Origin: Lentisphaerota bacterium
GTDB lineage: Bacteria > Verrucomicrobiota > Lentisphaeria > Oligosphaerales > Oligosphaeraceae
Direction: 5' to 3'
Assembly (NCBI GenBank): GCA_012800565.1
Contig: JAAZIZ010000433.1
Coordinates: 1-5,325 of the forward strand
DNA length: 5,325 bases
Below the pieces are notes generated by a model that did no database searches, was not told where the DNA came from, and worked only from the letters and a program-made list of their open reading frames with translations. Positions 1-5,240 of this stretch are shown in pieces; positions within the stretch are counted from its first letter, which is position 1, and each line of letters opens with the position of its first letter. Position numbers and translations under genes: made by a program.

Positions 1-270
1 ACCATCATCTGCGACAACACCAGCGAAAAAATCCAGATTTGCGAAGCTTCGTCCTGCCAGGCCGCCCAGAAGCTGGCCTTCGCCGAGATACCGGTGCAGA
101 CCGCCAGTCACAATGTCGCCTCGGAATTGGCCGATTTCGTCAACGGCATTTTGCAAGGCAGGCAATGCCCGACCGATGTCTATCAGGGCACCAGGACGGT
201 CGCTTTTGCCGAAGCGGCGATCAAATCCGCACAATGCGGGCTGCCGGTCCCGGTAGAATATGATTTCTGA
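1..270 (+). CDS. Gfo/Idh/MocA family oxidoreductase, C-terminal fragment (5' end outside window)
   Basis: Frame 1 is open from the first base to a TGA at 268-270 and gives 89 residues with no start codon needed, so this is the end of a gene that begins before the window. The fragment carries TIICDNTSEKIQIC near its start, ASHNVASELADFVNGI in the middle, and TDVYQGTRTVAFAEAAIKSA close to the end. These match the last beta strands and final helix of NAD(P)-dependent Gfo/Idh/MocA dehydrogenases, where a 'DNTS' strand, a 'F..gI..g' helix and a 'G..TV...AAi.SA..G.PV' helix recur. The family oxidises or reduces sugars, inositols and related polyols in the cytoplasm. The Rossmann fold and catalytic Lys/His lie outside the window, so the substrate cannot be stated. 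The end is intact (EYDF then stop). The next gene starts 35 bases downstream on the same strand and is unrelated. Confidence 0.82.
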   Translation, partial: TIICDNTSEKIQICEASSCQAAQKLAFAEIPVQTASHNVASELADFVNGILQGRQCPTDVYQGTRTVAFAEAAIKSAQCGLPVPVEYDF

Positions 271-305
271 GCGCTATTTCGCTGCGCTGTAATGTGGGGT
301 ATGAT

Positions 306-875
306 ATGCATGAAACGCCGTGGCCACATGCGCCGACACATCGCCTTTCGGCAACCGGCACCTATTTTGTTACTGCCGGAACATATCTGAAACAGCACTT
401 TTTTCGTGAACCCAAGCATTTAGATGCATTGCAGTGCAAACTGTTAACTGTGGCACGGGAGTTTAACTGGCAATTAGAGGCATGGTGTGTCTTTTCCAAT
501 CACTACCATTTTGTGGGACACTCCCCGGAAAAGAAAGCTGAATCGCTTGCATTAATGATAAAAAAACTTCACAGTACGCTCGGAATTTGGATAAATAAAT
601 TGGACGGCACTCCCGGTCGGCGTATTTGGCATAATTACTGGGATACCGAACTTACTTATGCAAAATCTTATTTGGCGCGTCTGAATTACACCCATGCTAA
701 TGCCGTTCATCACGGCTTAGTATCGGTGGCAAATCAGTACCCGTGGTGTTCCGCATCATGGTTTGAACAGACCGCAAGCGTGGCGCAAGTGAAAACCGTG
801 TTCGGTATGAAAATCGATGATATTCACGTAATTGACGAATTCGAGGTGGACAACGAACACTTACTCCCGCACTGA
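306..875 (+). CDS. REP-associated tyrosine transposase (RAYT, Y1/HUH transposase family)
   Basis: This 189-residue protein is a single-domain Y1 transposase. It shows the HUH-type metal site as HYH (H66, H68, in FSNHYHFVGH) and the probable catalytic tyrosine Y128 in RLNYTHANAV, at the position of the usual 'Y.H.NP' motif. Other family landmarks are WPHAPTHRL (6-14), YFVTAGTY (20-27), GRRIWHNYWDTELTY (104-118) and YPWCSASWFE (145-154). RAYTs cut and rejoin single-stranded REP hairpins through a 5'-phosphotyrosine intermediate, and hairpin repeats of that type follow immediately. I chose ATG 306 because GGGG at 296-299 sits 6 bases upstream and the protein then begins a few residues before WPHAP; an in-frame GTG at 294 has no ribosome site. 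The gene is AT-rich (541-600 is 18/60 G+C) beside GC-rich neighbours, suggesting transfer. Its last residues (LLPH) and stop lie in a degraded REP copy. All visible catalytic residues are intact. Confidence 0.93.
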   Translation: MHETPWPHAPTHRLSATGTYFVTAGTYLKQHFFREPKHLDALQCKLLTVAREFNWQLEAWCVFSNHYHFVGHSPEKKAESLALMIKKLHSTLGIWINKLDGTPGRRIWHNYWDTELTYAKSYLARLNYTHANAVHHGLVSVANQYPWCSASWFEQTASVAQVKTVFGMKIDDIHVIDEFEVDNEHLLPH

Positions 876-896
876 AAAGCGGCGACAAGCCGCCGC
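864..896 (+). repeat. REP-like element, copy A (degraded, overlaps RAYT stop codon)
   Basis: Reads CTCCCGC, then ACTGAAAA, then GCGGCGACAAGCCGCCGC. It matches the intact copy at 1161-1203, except that the 5' arm of the first hairpin is missing, the linker has one extra A, and the second hairpin has one broken pair (A885 in place of G). The first seven bases and linker encode the last RAYT residues and the TGA stop (873-875). Confidence 0.8.
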
Positions 897-900
897 AGGA

Positions 901-984
901 TATGTCGCTTTATAGGACTAGGCAGCGGCGGCGACAGAAAGCTTTTTCGCCTTATTTCTGCTGCCAATTGTGTCTGTCGAAGGC
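901..984 (+). repeat. Repeat block R1 (GGCAGCGGCGGCGACAGAAA family)
   Basis: Starts with TATGTCGCTTT, has the 20-base core GGCAGCGGCGGCGACAGAAA at 921-940, and shares an exact 22-base stretch (944-965) with R3 at 1332-1353. It contains an imperfect inverted repeat, with GGCAGC at 921 against GCTGCC at 960 and CAGAAA at 935 against TTTCTG at 955, so it could fold into a bulged hairpin. It directly follows REP copy A, just as R2 and R3 follow copy C. Confidence 0.8.
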
Positions 985-997
985 GCGATATGGAGAT

Positions 998-1042
998 GCG
1001 GGAGCTTGCTCCCGCTTTGGCTGCGGCAGCTTGCTGCCGCAG
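998..1042 (-). repeat. REP-like double hairpin, copy B (inverted)
   Basis: Two perfect hairpins lie 7 bases apart: GCGGGAGCTTGCTCCCGC (998-1015) and GCGGCAGCTTGCTGCCGC (1023-1040, extended by two further pairs to 1021-1042). Each has an 8-base-pair core stem and a 2-base loop. Read on the minus strand, the loops are AA, the linker is AGCCAAA and the 3' flank is ATCTCCATAT, matching the layout of copy C (linker ACTGAAA, flank ACTCCATAT). Copies B and C therefore form an inverted pair, as in bacterial interspersed mosaic elements. Confidence 0.88.
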
Positions 1043-1095
1043 GGTATGTTTCGCTCCTGGCGTTGCCCTGTCGCGGGTGTAATGGAATTCTGGTA

Positions 1096-1152
1096 TGCGA
1101 CGCAGGTACGGTGTGCGATGGGGTGCAGTGTGCGACGCAGGTACGGTGTGCG
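1096..1152 (+). repeat. Direct repeat, 22-base identity with 35-base period
   Basis: The 22 bases at 1096-1117 recur exactly at 1131-1152, beginning TGCGACGCAGG and ending GGTGTGCG. The 13 bases after each copy are only loosely similar. The repeat fills the gap between the inverted REP copies B and C. It looks like a local tandem duplication; no gene or site function is evident. Confidence 0.85.
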
Positions 1153-1160
1153 GGAGAGGT

Positions 1161-1203
1161 GCGGGAGCAAGCTCCCGCACTGAAAGCGGCGGCAAGCCGC
1201 CGC
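1161..1203 (+). repeat. REP-like double hairpin, copy C (most intact)
   Basis: Two perfect hairpins, GCGGGAGCAAGCTCCCGC (1161-1178) and GCGGCGGCAAGCCGCCGC (1186-1203), are joined by ACTGAAA. Each has an 8-base-pair stem and an AA loop. The element has the same orientation as copy A at the RAYT stop codon and the opposite orientation to copy B. The AA-centred paired-hairpin form and the neighbouring RAYT gene identify it as a REP-type substrate of that enzyme. The recognition tetranucleotide 5' of the hairpin cannot be assigned with confidence. Confidence 0.9.
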
Positions 1204-1213
1204 ACTCCATATG

Positions 1214-1370
1214 CCCTTACGCCATATTTATGTCGCTTTGCAAGATTTAGGGCTGCGGCGGCGACAGAAAACCCTTACGCCGTATTTATGTCACTTTGCG
1301 CTATTTAAGGCAGCGGCGGCGACAGAAAACCTTTTCGCCTTATTTCTGCTGCCATTTATGCTTGTCGAGA
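1214..1370 (+). repeat. Tandem 58-base repeat, blocks R2 and R3
   Basis: Unit 1 (1214-1271) and unit 2 (1272-1329) align without gaps at a 58-base period. They share CTTACGCC, TATTTATGTC and the GGC(A/T)GCGGCGGCGACAGAAA core (1251-1270, 1309-1328). A third unit begins at 1330 (CCTTTTCGCC) but diverges, and instead follows R1 closely up to about 1370. The second and third units carry the same bulged inverted repeat as R1 (1309-1353). The array ends two bases before the propeller gene's stop codon. Confidence 0.82.
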
Positions 1371-1372
1371 GT

Positions 1373-2680
1373 TTATTTCAGGCGATAGGCCAGTCCGACA
1401 TCGCCATGGCGCAGCAGCAGCATGCCGTTGACGATAATGGGATGGCACCAGTGCTGTTGCTGGCCGTCCCGGATCGGGAAGCGCGATACCTCCTGGAAGC
1501 CCGTGGGGTCGGGTTTGGCCAGGATCAGGTTGCCCCGGTCGGCATCATAGACGTAGAGCATGCCATCGGCACTGATGACCTGCCCCAGGCCGACCTGAGG
1601 CACTTTTTCGGAGAATAGAGTCTTGCCGGTGGTGGCCTCCAGGCAGGTCCATTTCCGGGTGGGGTGCGAGGTGCCGAAAATCCAGTCCTGGTACCAGACA
1701 AAGGCGTGGTGCTGTGAGCACAGGTCGAGATTGGTCCAGAGCACTTCGACTGCGCTGGCGTTCTGATTGAGCTGGAACATCATGGAACCATGATGGTAGC
1801 CATTGGACAAGAACAGCCGCCCGTCCCGGTAGAGCAGAGAATTGGCGATGATATCGTAGCGTTTGATCTTCCGCCCTGCATCAAGGATTTCAGCAAAATG
1901 GCAGGACCAGGCAAAGCTGCCATCGTCAGGGTTTACCCCGAACACATAATTGGTGGTCGCACCGATGATTTGCCGGATGCCGTTATGGTGGATGACAGTC
2001 GGGCTGACGTAGCTGGTCTTTTCGCCCAGGCTTTTGCTCTGCCACAAGGTCTGGCCATTCCGCCGGTCCAGCGCCACCATGGTGGTAATTTTACCGCCGG
2101 GGGTGAAATAGACCGCCCGGTCATCCACCAGCAGAGACTCCGCGATGCCCCAGCCCCCGGGTACGCCTTGAAAAGTCTGCATTGCGTCGATTTTCCACTG
2201 CAGCTGTCCAGTCTCGGCGGACAGTTTTGCCACCTCGCCGCTGCCGCTGCTGACGAAGATTTCCCCGGCGCTGAAGCTGGGGGTGCATCTGGAAGCCGGG
2301 TACTGCCCTTTCCACGGCTGGCCGAACTGGGTCTGCCAGAGGAGCTTCCCGTCCGCGGCATCCAGGCAACTGAGGACTTCGGTCTTTTGGCCTTCACTCT
2401 CCTGCGCCCCGGTAAAATAGACTTTACCTGCAACCAGAATCGGGGAAGAATAACCCTCGCCGAGCCCCGCAGTCTTCCAGACTGCAGTCAATCCGTCGGC
2501 TGGCCAGGACTGCAACAATCCCTGCTCCGGATATTCGCCGCGGTGTCCTTCCCCGCGCCACTGCAAGACCTCCGCTCCACCGGACTGCGGGGCGGCACAC
2601 AGCAGCAGTAACAAACCTGCAAGCAGGCCGAGTAAGGTATTTCCAGCTGTATTGACGCTAAACTTGTACTGGTGTCGCAT
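1373..2680 (-). CDS. Exported PQQ-like beta-propeller repeat protein
   Basis: A 435-residue protein. Residues 1-36 form a Sec signal peptide: RHQYK near the start, a hydrophobic stretch LLGLLAGLLLLLCAA, and probable cleavage after SGGA. The mature part begins with QWRGEGHRG, the usual opening of this family, then shows WPADGLTAVWKTAGLGEGYSSP (59-80). Blade motifs of the 'LDa.tGk.lW' kind follow: SCLDAADGKLLW (104-115), KLSAETGQLQW (152-162), VALDRRNGQTLW (202-213), GVNPDDGSFAW (248-258), and CLEATTGKTLF (346-356). This gives a PQQ-like (pyrrolo-quinoline quinone repeat) propeller of periplasmic or surface location. No CxxCH heme motif or assignable catalytic site is visible, so a quinoprotein dehydrogenase role should not be assumed; binding or scaffolding is as likely. 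ATG 2680 was chosen because GGGAGGA lies 7 bases upstream and the signal peptide starts there; the frame stays open upstream only by running into the neighbouring gene. The gene lies 70 bases downstream of the sulfur-transfer fusion, possibly in the same transcript. Confidence 0.87.
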   Translation of the reverse strand: MRHQYKFSVNTAGNTLLGLLAGLLLLLCAAPQSGGAEVLQWRGEGHRGEYPEQGLLQSWPADGLTAVWKTAGLGEGYSSPILVAGKVYFTGAQESEGQKTEVLSCLDAADGKLLWQTQFGQPWKGQYPASRCTPSFSAGEIFVSSGSGEVAKLSAETGQLQWKIDAMQTFQGVPGGWGIAESLLVDDRAVYFTPGGKITTMVALDRRNGQTLWQSKSLGEKTSYVSPTVIHHNGIRQIIGATTNYVFGVNPDDGSFAWSCHFAEILDAGRKIKRYDIIANSLLYRDGRLFLSNGYHHGSMMFQLNQNASAVEVLWTNLDLCSQHHAFVWYQDWIFGTSHPTRKWTCLEATTGKTLFSEKVPQVGLGQVISADGMLYVYDADRGNLILAKPDPTGFQEVSRFPIRDGQQQHWCHPIIVNGMLLLRHGDVGLAYRLK

Positions 2681-2687
2681 GGATTCT

Positions 2688-2694
2688 TCCTCCC
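2688..2694 (-). promoter_or_regulatory. Ribosome binding site of the propeller gene
   Basis: On the minus strand this reads GGGAGGA, 7 bases before ATG 2680. It decides the start: a longer frame upstream to 2827 would overlap the end of the fusion gene by 77 bases and push the signal peptide to an internal position. Confidence 0.85.
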
Positions 2695-2750
2695 TGATCA
2701 GTTTTGCGGGTGCAAAGCGATGGCAGTAACTCCGAGGCCGCCGGAAAAAA

Positions 2751-5201
2751 TCAGATAAACAAGGTACTGTTGCTGTTGCGGGCCATTTCCACGAAGCTGG
2801 CCACCCCGACCACATCATCAATTTCAATCAGCTCCTCACGGGTTATCCCCATGACGCCCATGGCCATTTCACAGGCGACGAATTTCACCCCCAGTTCTCT
2901 GGCCTGCTGCAGCAGCTCCGGCAGCGTGGTGACATTGTCCCGGGCCATGACTTGTTTCATCATCACCGTACCCAGGCCGCCCATATTCATTTTAGACAGC
3001 GTGAGCTTATCCGCGCCTTTCGGCAGCATCCAGCCGAACATCCGGGAAATAAAACTCTTCCGCACTGCAGGAGCGGGATTTTTGCGCAACACGCTCAAAC
3101 CCCAGAAGGTAAAGAAGATGCCGACCTTCTGCCCTGCCGCCGCCATACCGCAGGCAATGATCAGCGCCGCCATTGCCTTGTCCAGATCGTTGCTGAACAG
3201 AACCATTGCGGCTCCGGAACGTTCCGCTGCCCCGGCCCCCGCCGGTGCCGCTTCGCCTCCGGCAGGTTGTTTGCGCACTATGGCCTGGAAATAATCCTCT
3301 TTGCGGGAGGAGCTCAGCACTGCATTGCCGCTCGACTTGCTCCAGCTCTCCAGGTCCGGCTCAAACGACAACGGTGCCAGCAGTTCCAGGCTGTCACCAT
3401 TCTGCAGTTTTTCCATTTCCTGTTTCAGGCGCACGACTGGCCCGGGACAGGCCAAAGCCCGCACATCCAGAGTCATCACCGGCGCAACCGCAGTTGCTGC
3501 CGTTTCAGTGCCCGCCGCTGCCGGCGGCGGGCCTGCCGGCGATTCGGCAATCGCCTTCGCGGGTGAAGACAAAGCCGGCTGCTGCTGCATCTTCCAGGTC
3601 AGATAACCGCCGGACAGCGTGGCGACCTGGAAGCCATGCTGCTTCAGGATACGTTCCGCGATATAGGAACGCAGTCCGGACTGGCAGAAGGCCAGAATCC
3701 GGCGCTCTTGGGGCAATTCCGGGTAGCGGCTCCGCAATTCGCCCAAGGGGATATTCACCGCCCCGGGCACCGTACCGAGCTCATACTCATCTTTTTCCCG
3801 AGTATCAAGCAGCAGTGCGTCTTCCGGCAGCCGCTCGAAATGCACCTCCTCGCTCAGGCCGCTGAGCACATTCTCCGCAATCATGCCGGCGAAATTGACC
3901 GGGTCTTTGGCGGAAGAGTAAGGCGGTGCGTAAGCCAGTTCCAAGCCGGCCAGGTCCTGTGCCTTCATCCCCTGGCACATCGCCGTGGAAATCACATCGA
4001 TCCGTTTATCGACGCCCTTGCGGCCGACAATCTGAGCCCCGAGCAGCGTTCCGTCCTGGGTAAAAATCATCTTGATATGCAGCGGTGCACTGCCGGGATA
4101 GTAGGAAGCATGCGACCCCGGATGCAGATAGATTTTATGGTACTGGTCGGTCTTGCCTTTCAGGAGGCGCTCGCAGTAGCCGGTACTGGCGGCAGTCAAG
4201 CTGCCGACCTTGATGATCGAAGTACCCAAGGTACCGCTGTATTTCCGGGCGCGGCCGCAGATATTGTCAGCCACCATACGGGCCTGGCGGTTAGCCGGGC
4301 CGGCCAGGGGAATGGCAGTCTGCCCCTGGAAAATCGGGTCTATTACCTCGATGACATCGCCGATAGCGTAGATATCAGGGTCACTGCTGCGCAATTCCTG
4401 GTCGGTAACGATATGGCCATGGCGGCCCAAGTCCAGTCCGGCGGCGCGGGCCAGTTCGGAATTCGGCTTCACTCCCACGCAAAGCACCGCGAATTCGGTC
4501 TGCAGGCGCCTGCCGTCAGCCAGAATCGCTTCCAGGCCTGCTTCGCCGCGGTCGATACCGGCCAGCTCCGCCTTGAGTTCCACTCCGATGCCCTGCCGTC
4601 GTAATTCCTCGACCAGCAGGTTGCTCATTTCCTGGTCCAGGGTCGGCAGCAGATGCGTTCCGCGCTGCAGCAAGGTCACCTTGCAGCCGCGCTCGCGCAG
4701 GTTCTCCACCAGTTCGACCCCGACATAGCCACCGCCCGCCACCAGGACCCGCCGCGGTTTTTCCGCCAGAGCGGCATCAAGCTTGTCAAGGTCCTCCAGG
4801 GTCCAGAGCCGGAACACTCCGGGAAGAGCATTGCCGGGCAGCGGGTTGGCACAGGGCAGAGAACCGGTTGCCAAAATCAGTTTGTCATACGTCTCGACTG
4901 TCTCGCGGCCGGAATTCAAGTCCCGCAGCAAGACTGATTTTCCGGCCCGGTCGATGGAGATTGCTTCACAGCGGACGCGGACATCGACGTTGAAGCGGGC
5001 GCGGAATTTCTCCGGAGTCGTGACCAATAGTGCACTGCGGTCCTTGATCACCCGGCCCAGAAAATAAGGCAGACCGCAGTTGGCATAGGAGATTTCCGCA
5101 CCGCGTTCGACCAGCACAATCTCCATCTTTTCATCCAGCCGGCGCAAACGCGCAGCTGCGCCGGCACCGCCGGCAATCCCGCCGATAATGACGACTTTCA
5201 T
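2751..5201 (-). CDS. Four-domain CoA-disulfide reductase-like/rhodanese/TusA/DsrE fusion protein
   Basis: An 816-residue cytoplasmic sulfur-transfer protein. Residues 1-450 are an FAD/NAD(P)H disulfide oxidoreductase of the CoA-disulfide/persulfide reductase type: FAD site GGIAGGAGAAARL (7-19), redox cysteine C42 in SYANCGLPY, NAD(P) site VAGGGYVGVELVENL (154-168), second FAD motif DIYAIGDV, and the dimer-domain signature AYAPPYSSAKDPVN (423-436), whose tyrosine is catalytic in CoA-disulfide reductases. Residues 455-540 are a rhodanese domain with active loop CQSGLR (C506). Residues 576-645 are a TusA/SirA domain with CPGP (C585). Residues 664-816 are a DsrE-like domain with C684 and ACEMAMGVMG (C777). 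Ala/Pro-rich linkers at 541-575 and 646-663 separate the last three modules. The likely role is reducing CoA or protein persulfides and relaying sulfane sulfur along the chain. All key cysteines are present, so it looks active. ATG 5201 follows TGAGGAG by 9 bases. The exact substrate is unknown; the domain calls are strong. Confidence 0.93.
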   Translation of the reverse strand: MKVVIIGGIAGGAGAAARLRRLDEKMEIVLVERGAEISYANCGLPYFLGRVIKDRSALLVTTPEKFRARFNVDVRVRCEAISIDRAGKSVLLRDLNSGRETVETYDKLILATGSLPCANPLPGNALPGVFRLWTLEDLDKLDAALAEKPRRVLVAGGGYVGVELVENLRERGCKVTLLQRGTHLLPTLDQEMSNLLVEELRRQGIGVELKAELAGIDRGEAGLEAILADGRRLQTEFAVLCVGVKPNSELARAAGLDLGRHGHIVTDQELRSSDPDIYAIGDVIEVIDPIFQGQTAIPLAGPANRQARMVADNICGRARKYSGTLGTSIIKVGSLTAASTGYCERLLKGKTDQYHKIYLHPGSHASYYPGSAPLHIKMIFTQDGTLLGAQIVGRKGVDKRIDVISTAMCQGMKAQDLAGLELAYAPPYSSAKDPVNFAGMIAENVLSGLSEEVHFERLPEDALLLDTREKDEYELGTVPGAVNIPLGELRSRYPELPQERRILAFCQSGLRSYIAERILKQHGFQVATLSGGYLTWKMQQQPALSSPAKAIAESPAGPPPAAAGTETAATAVAPVMTLDVRALACPGPVVRLKQEMEKLQNGDSLELLAPLSFEPDLESWSKSSGNAVLSSSRKEDYFQAIVRKQPAGGEAAPAGAGAAERSGAAMVLFSNDLDKAMAALIIACGMAAAGQKVGIFFTFWGLSVLRKNPAPAVRKSFISRMFGWMLPKGADKLTLSKMNMGGLGTVMMKQVMARDNVTTLPELLQQARELGVKFVACEMAMGVMGITREELIEIDDVVGVASFVEMARNSNSTLFI

Positions 5202-5210
5202 AATTAATCA

Positions 5211-5217
5211 CTCCTCA
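5211..5217 (-). promoter_or_regulatory. Ribosome binding site of the four-domain fusion gene
   Basis: On the minus strand this is TGAGGAG, 9 bases before ATG 5201. It supports the start that places the FAD-binding MKVVIIGG strand at the very N-terminus. No clear promoter boxes are visible between it and the 9-bp repeat array upstream. Confidence 0.8.
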
Positions 5218-5240
5218 GGGGTGCATAGTGCGTGGTGCGG

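Larger units (their letters stand above)
876..1372. other. Noncoding repeat mosaic between convergent genes
   Basis: About 500 bases with no convincing gene. The reading frames here are short, mutually overlapping, and built from repeat sequence. The content in order is: the rest of REP copy A, repeat block R1 (901-984), an inverted REP pair with copy B (998-1042) and copy C (1161-1203), a 35-base-period direct repeat between them (1096-1152), then tandem 58-base-period blocks R2 and R3 (1214-1370) that stop at the propeller gene's stop codon. The RAYT gene enters from the left and the propeller gene from the right, so the hairpins lie at the 3' ends of both transcripts. They may act in 3'-end stability or termination, although no U-tract terminator is visible. 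Confidence 0.8.

Noticed and set aside
294..305. GTG start for the RAYT
   Set aside because: There is no Shine-Dalgarno sequence before it, whereas ATG 306 has GGGG 6 bases upstream and gives the expected short lead into WPHAP.
824..1210. Minus-strand open frame (128 codons) across the repeat region, and several overlapping ones
   Set aside because: They are made of hairpin repeats and direct repeats, overlap each other in several frames, and encode Arg/Pro/Thr-rich sequence with no domain.
1790..2611. Plus-strand open frame (273 codons) antisense to the propeller gene
   Set aside because: The minus-strand protein has a signal peptide, a good ribosome site and propeller blade motifs; the plus-strand product shows none of these.
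2570..2680. Lipoprotein signal in the propeller protein
   Set aside because: The only cysteine in the signal region is preceded by leucines (LLLLLC), which lacks the small residue normally required just before the lipobox cysteine; cleavage after SGGA is more likely.
1373..2680. Quinohemoprotein alcohol dehydrogenase
   Set aside because: There is no CxxCH heme motif (the nearest, CSQHH, does not fit), and the protein is shorter than these dehydrogenases.
2681..2750. Rho-independent terminator between the fusion and propeller genes
   Set aside because: A T-run follows the fusion stop codon on the minus strand, but no stable hairpin precedes it.
2681..2827. 49-residue N-terminal extension of the propeller protein
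   Set aside because: It would overlap the fusion gene, has no ribosome site, and would bury the signal peptide; GGGAGGA 7 bases before ATG 2680 fixes the start.
3636..4604. Long plus-strand open frame (322 codons) antisense to the fusion gene
   Set aside because: The opposite strand carries an unambiguous multi-domain protein over the same bases. The plus-strand translation has no recognisable domain and is the usual GC-rich shadow.
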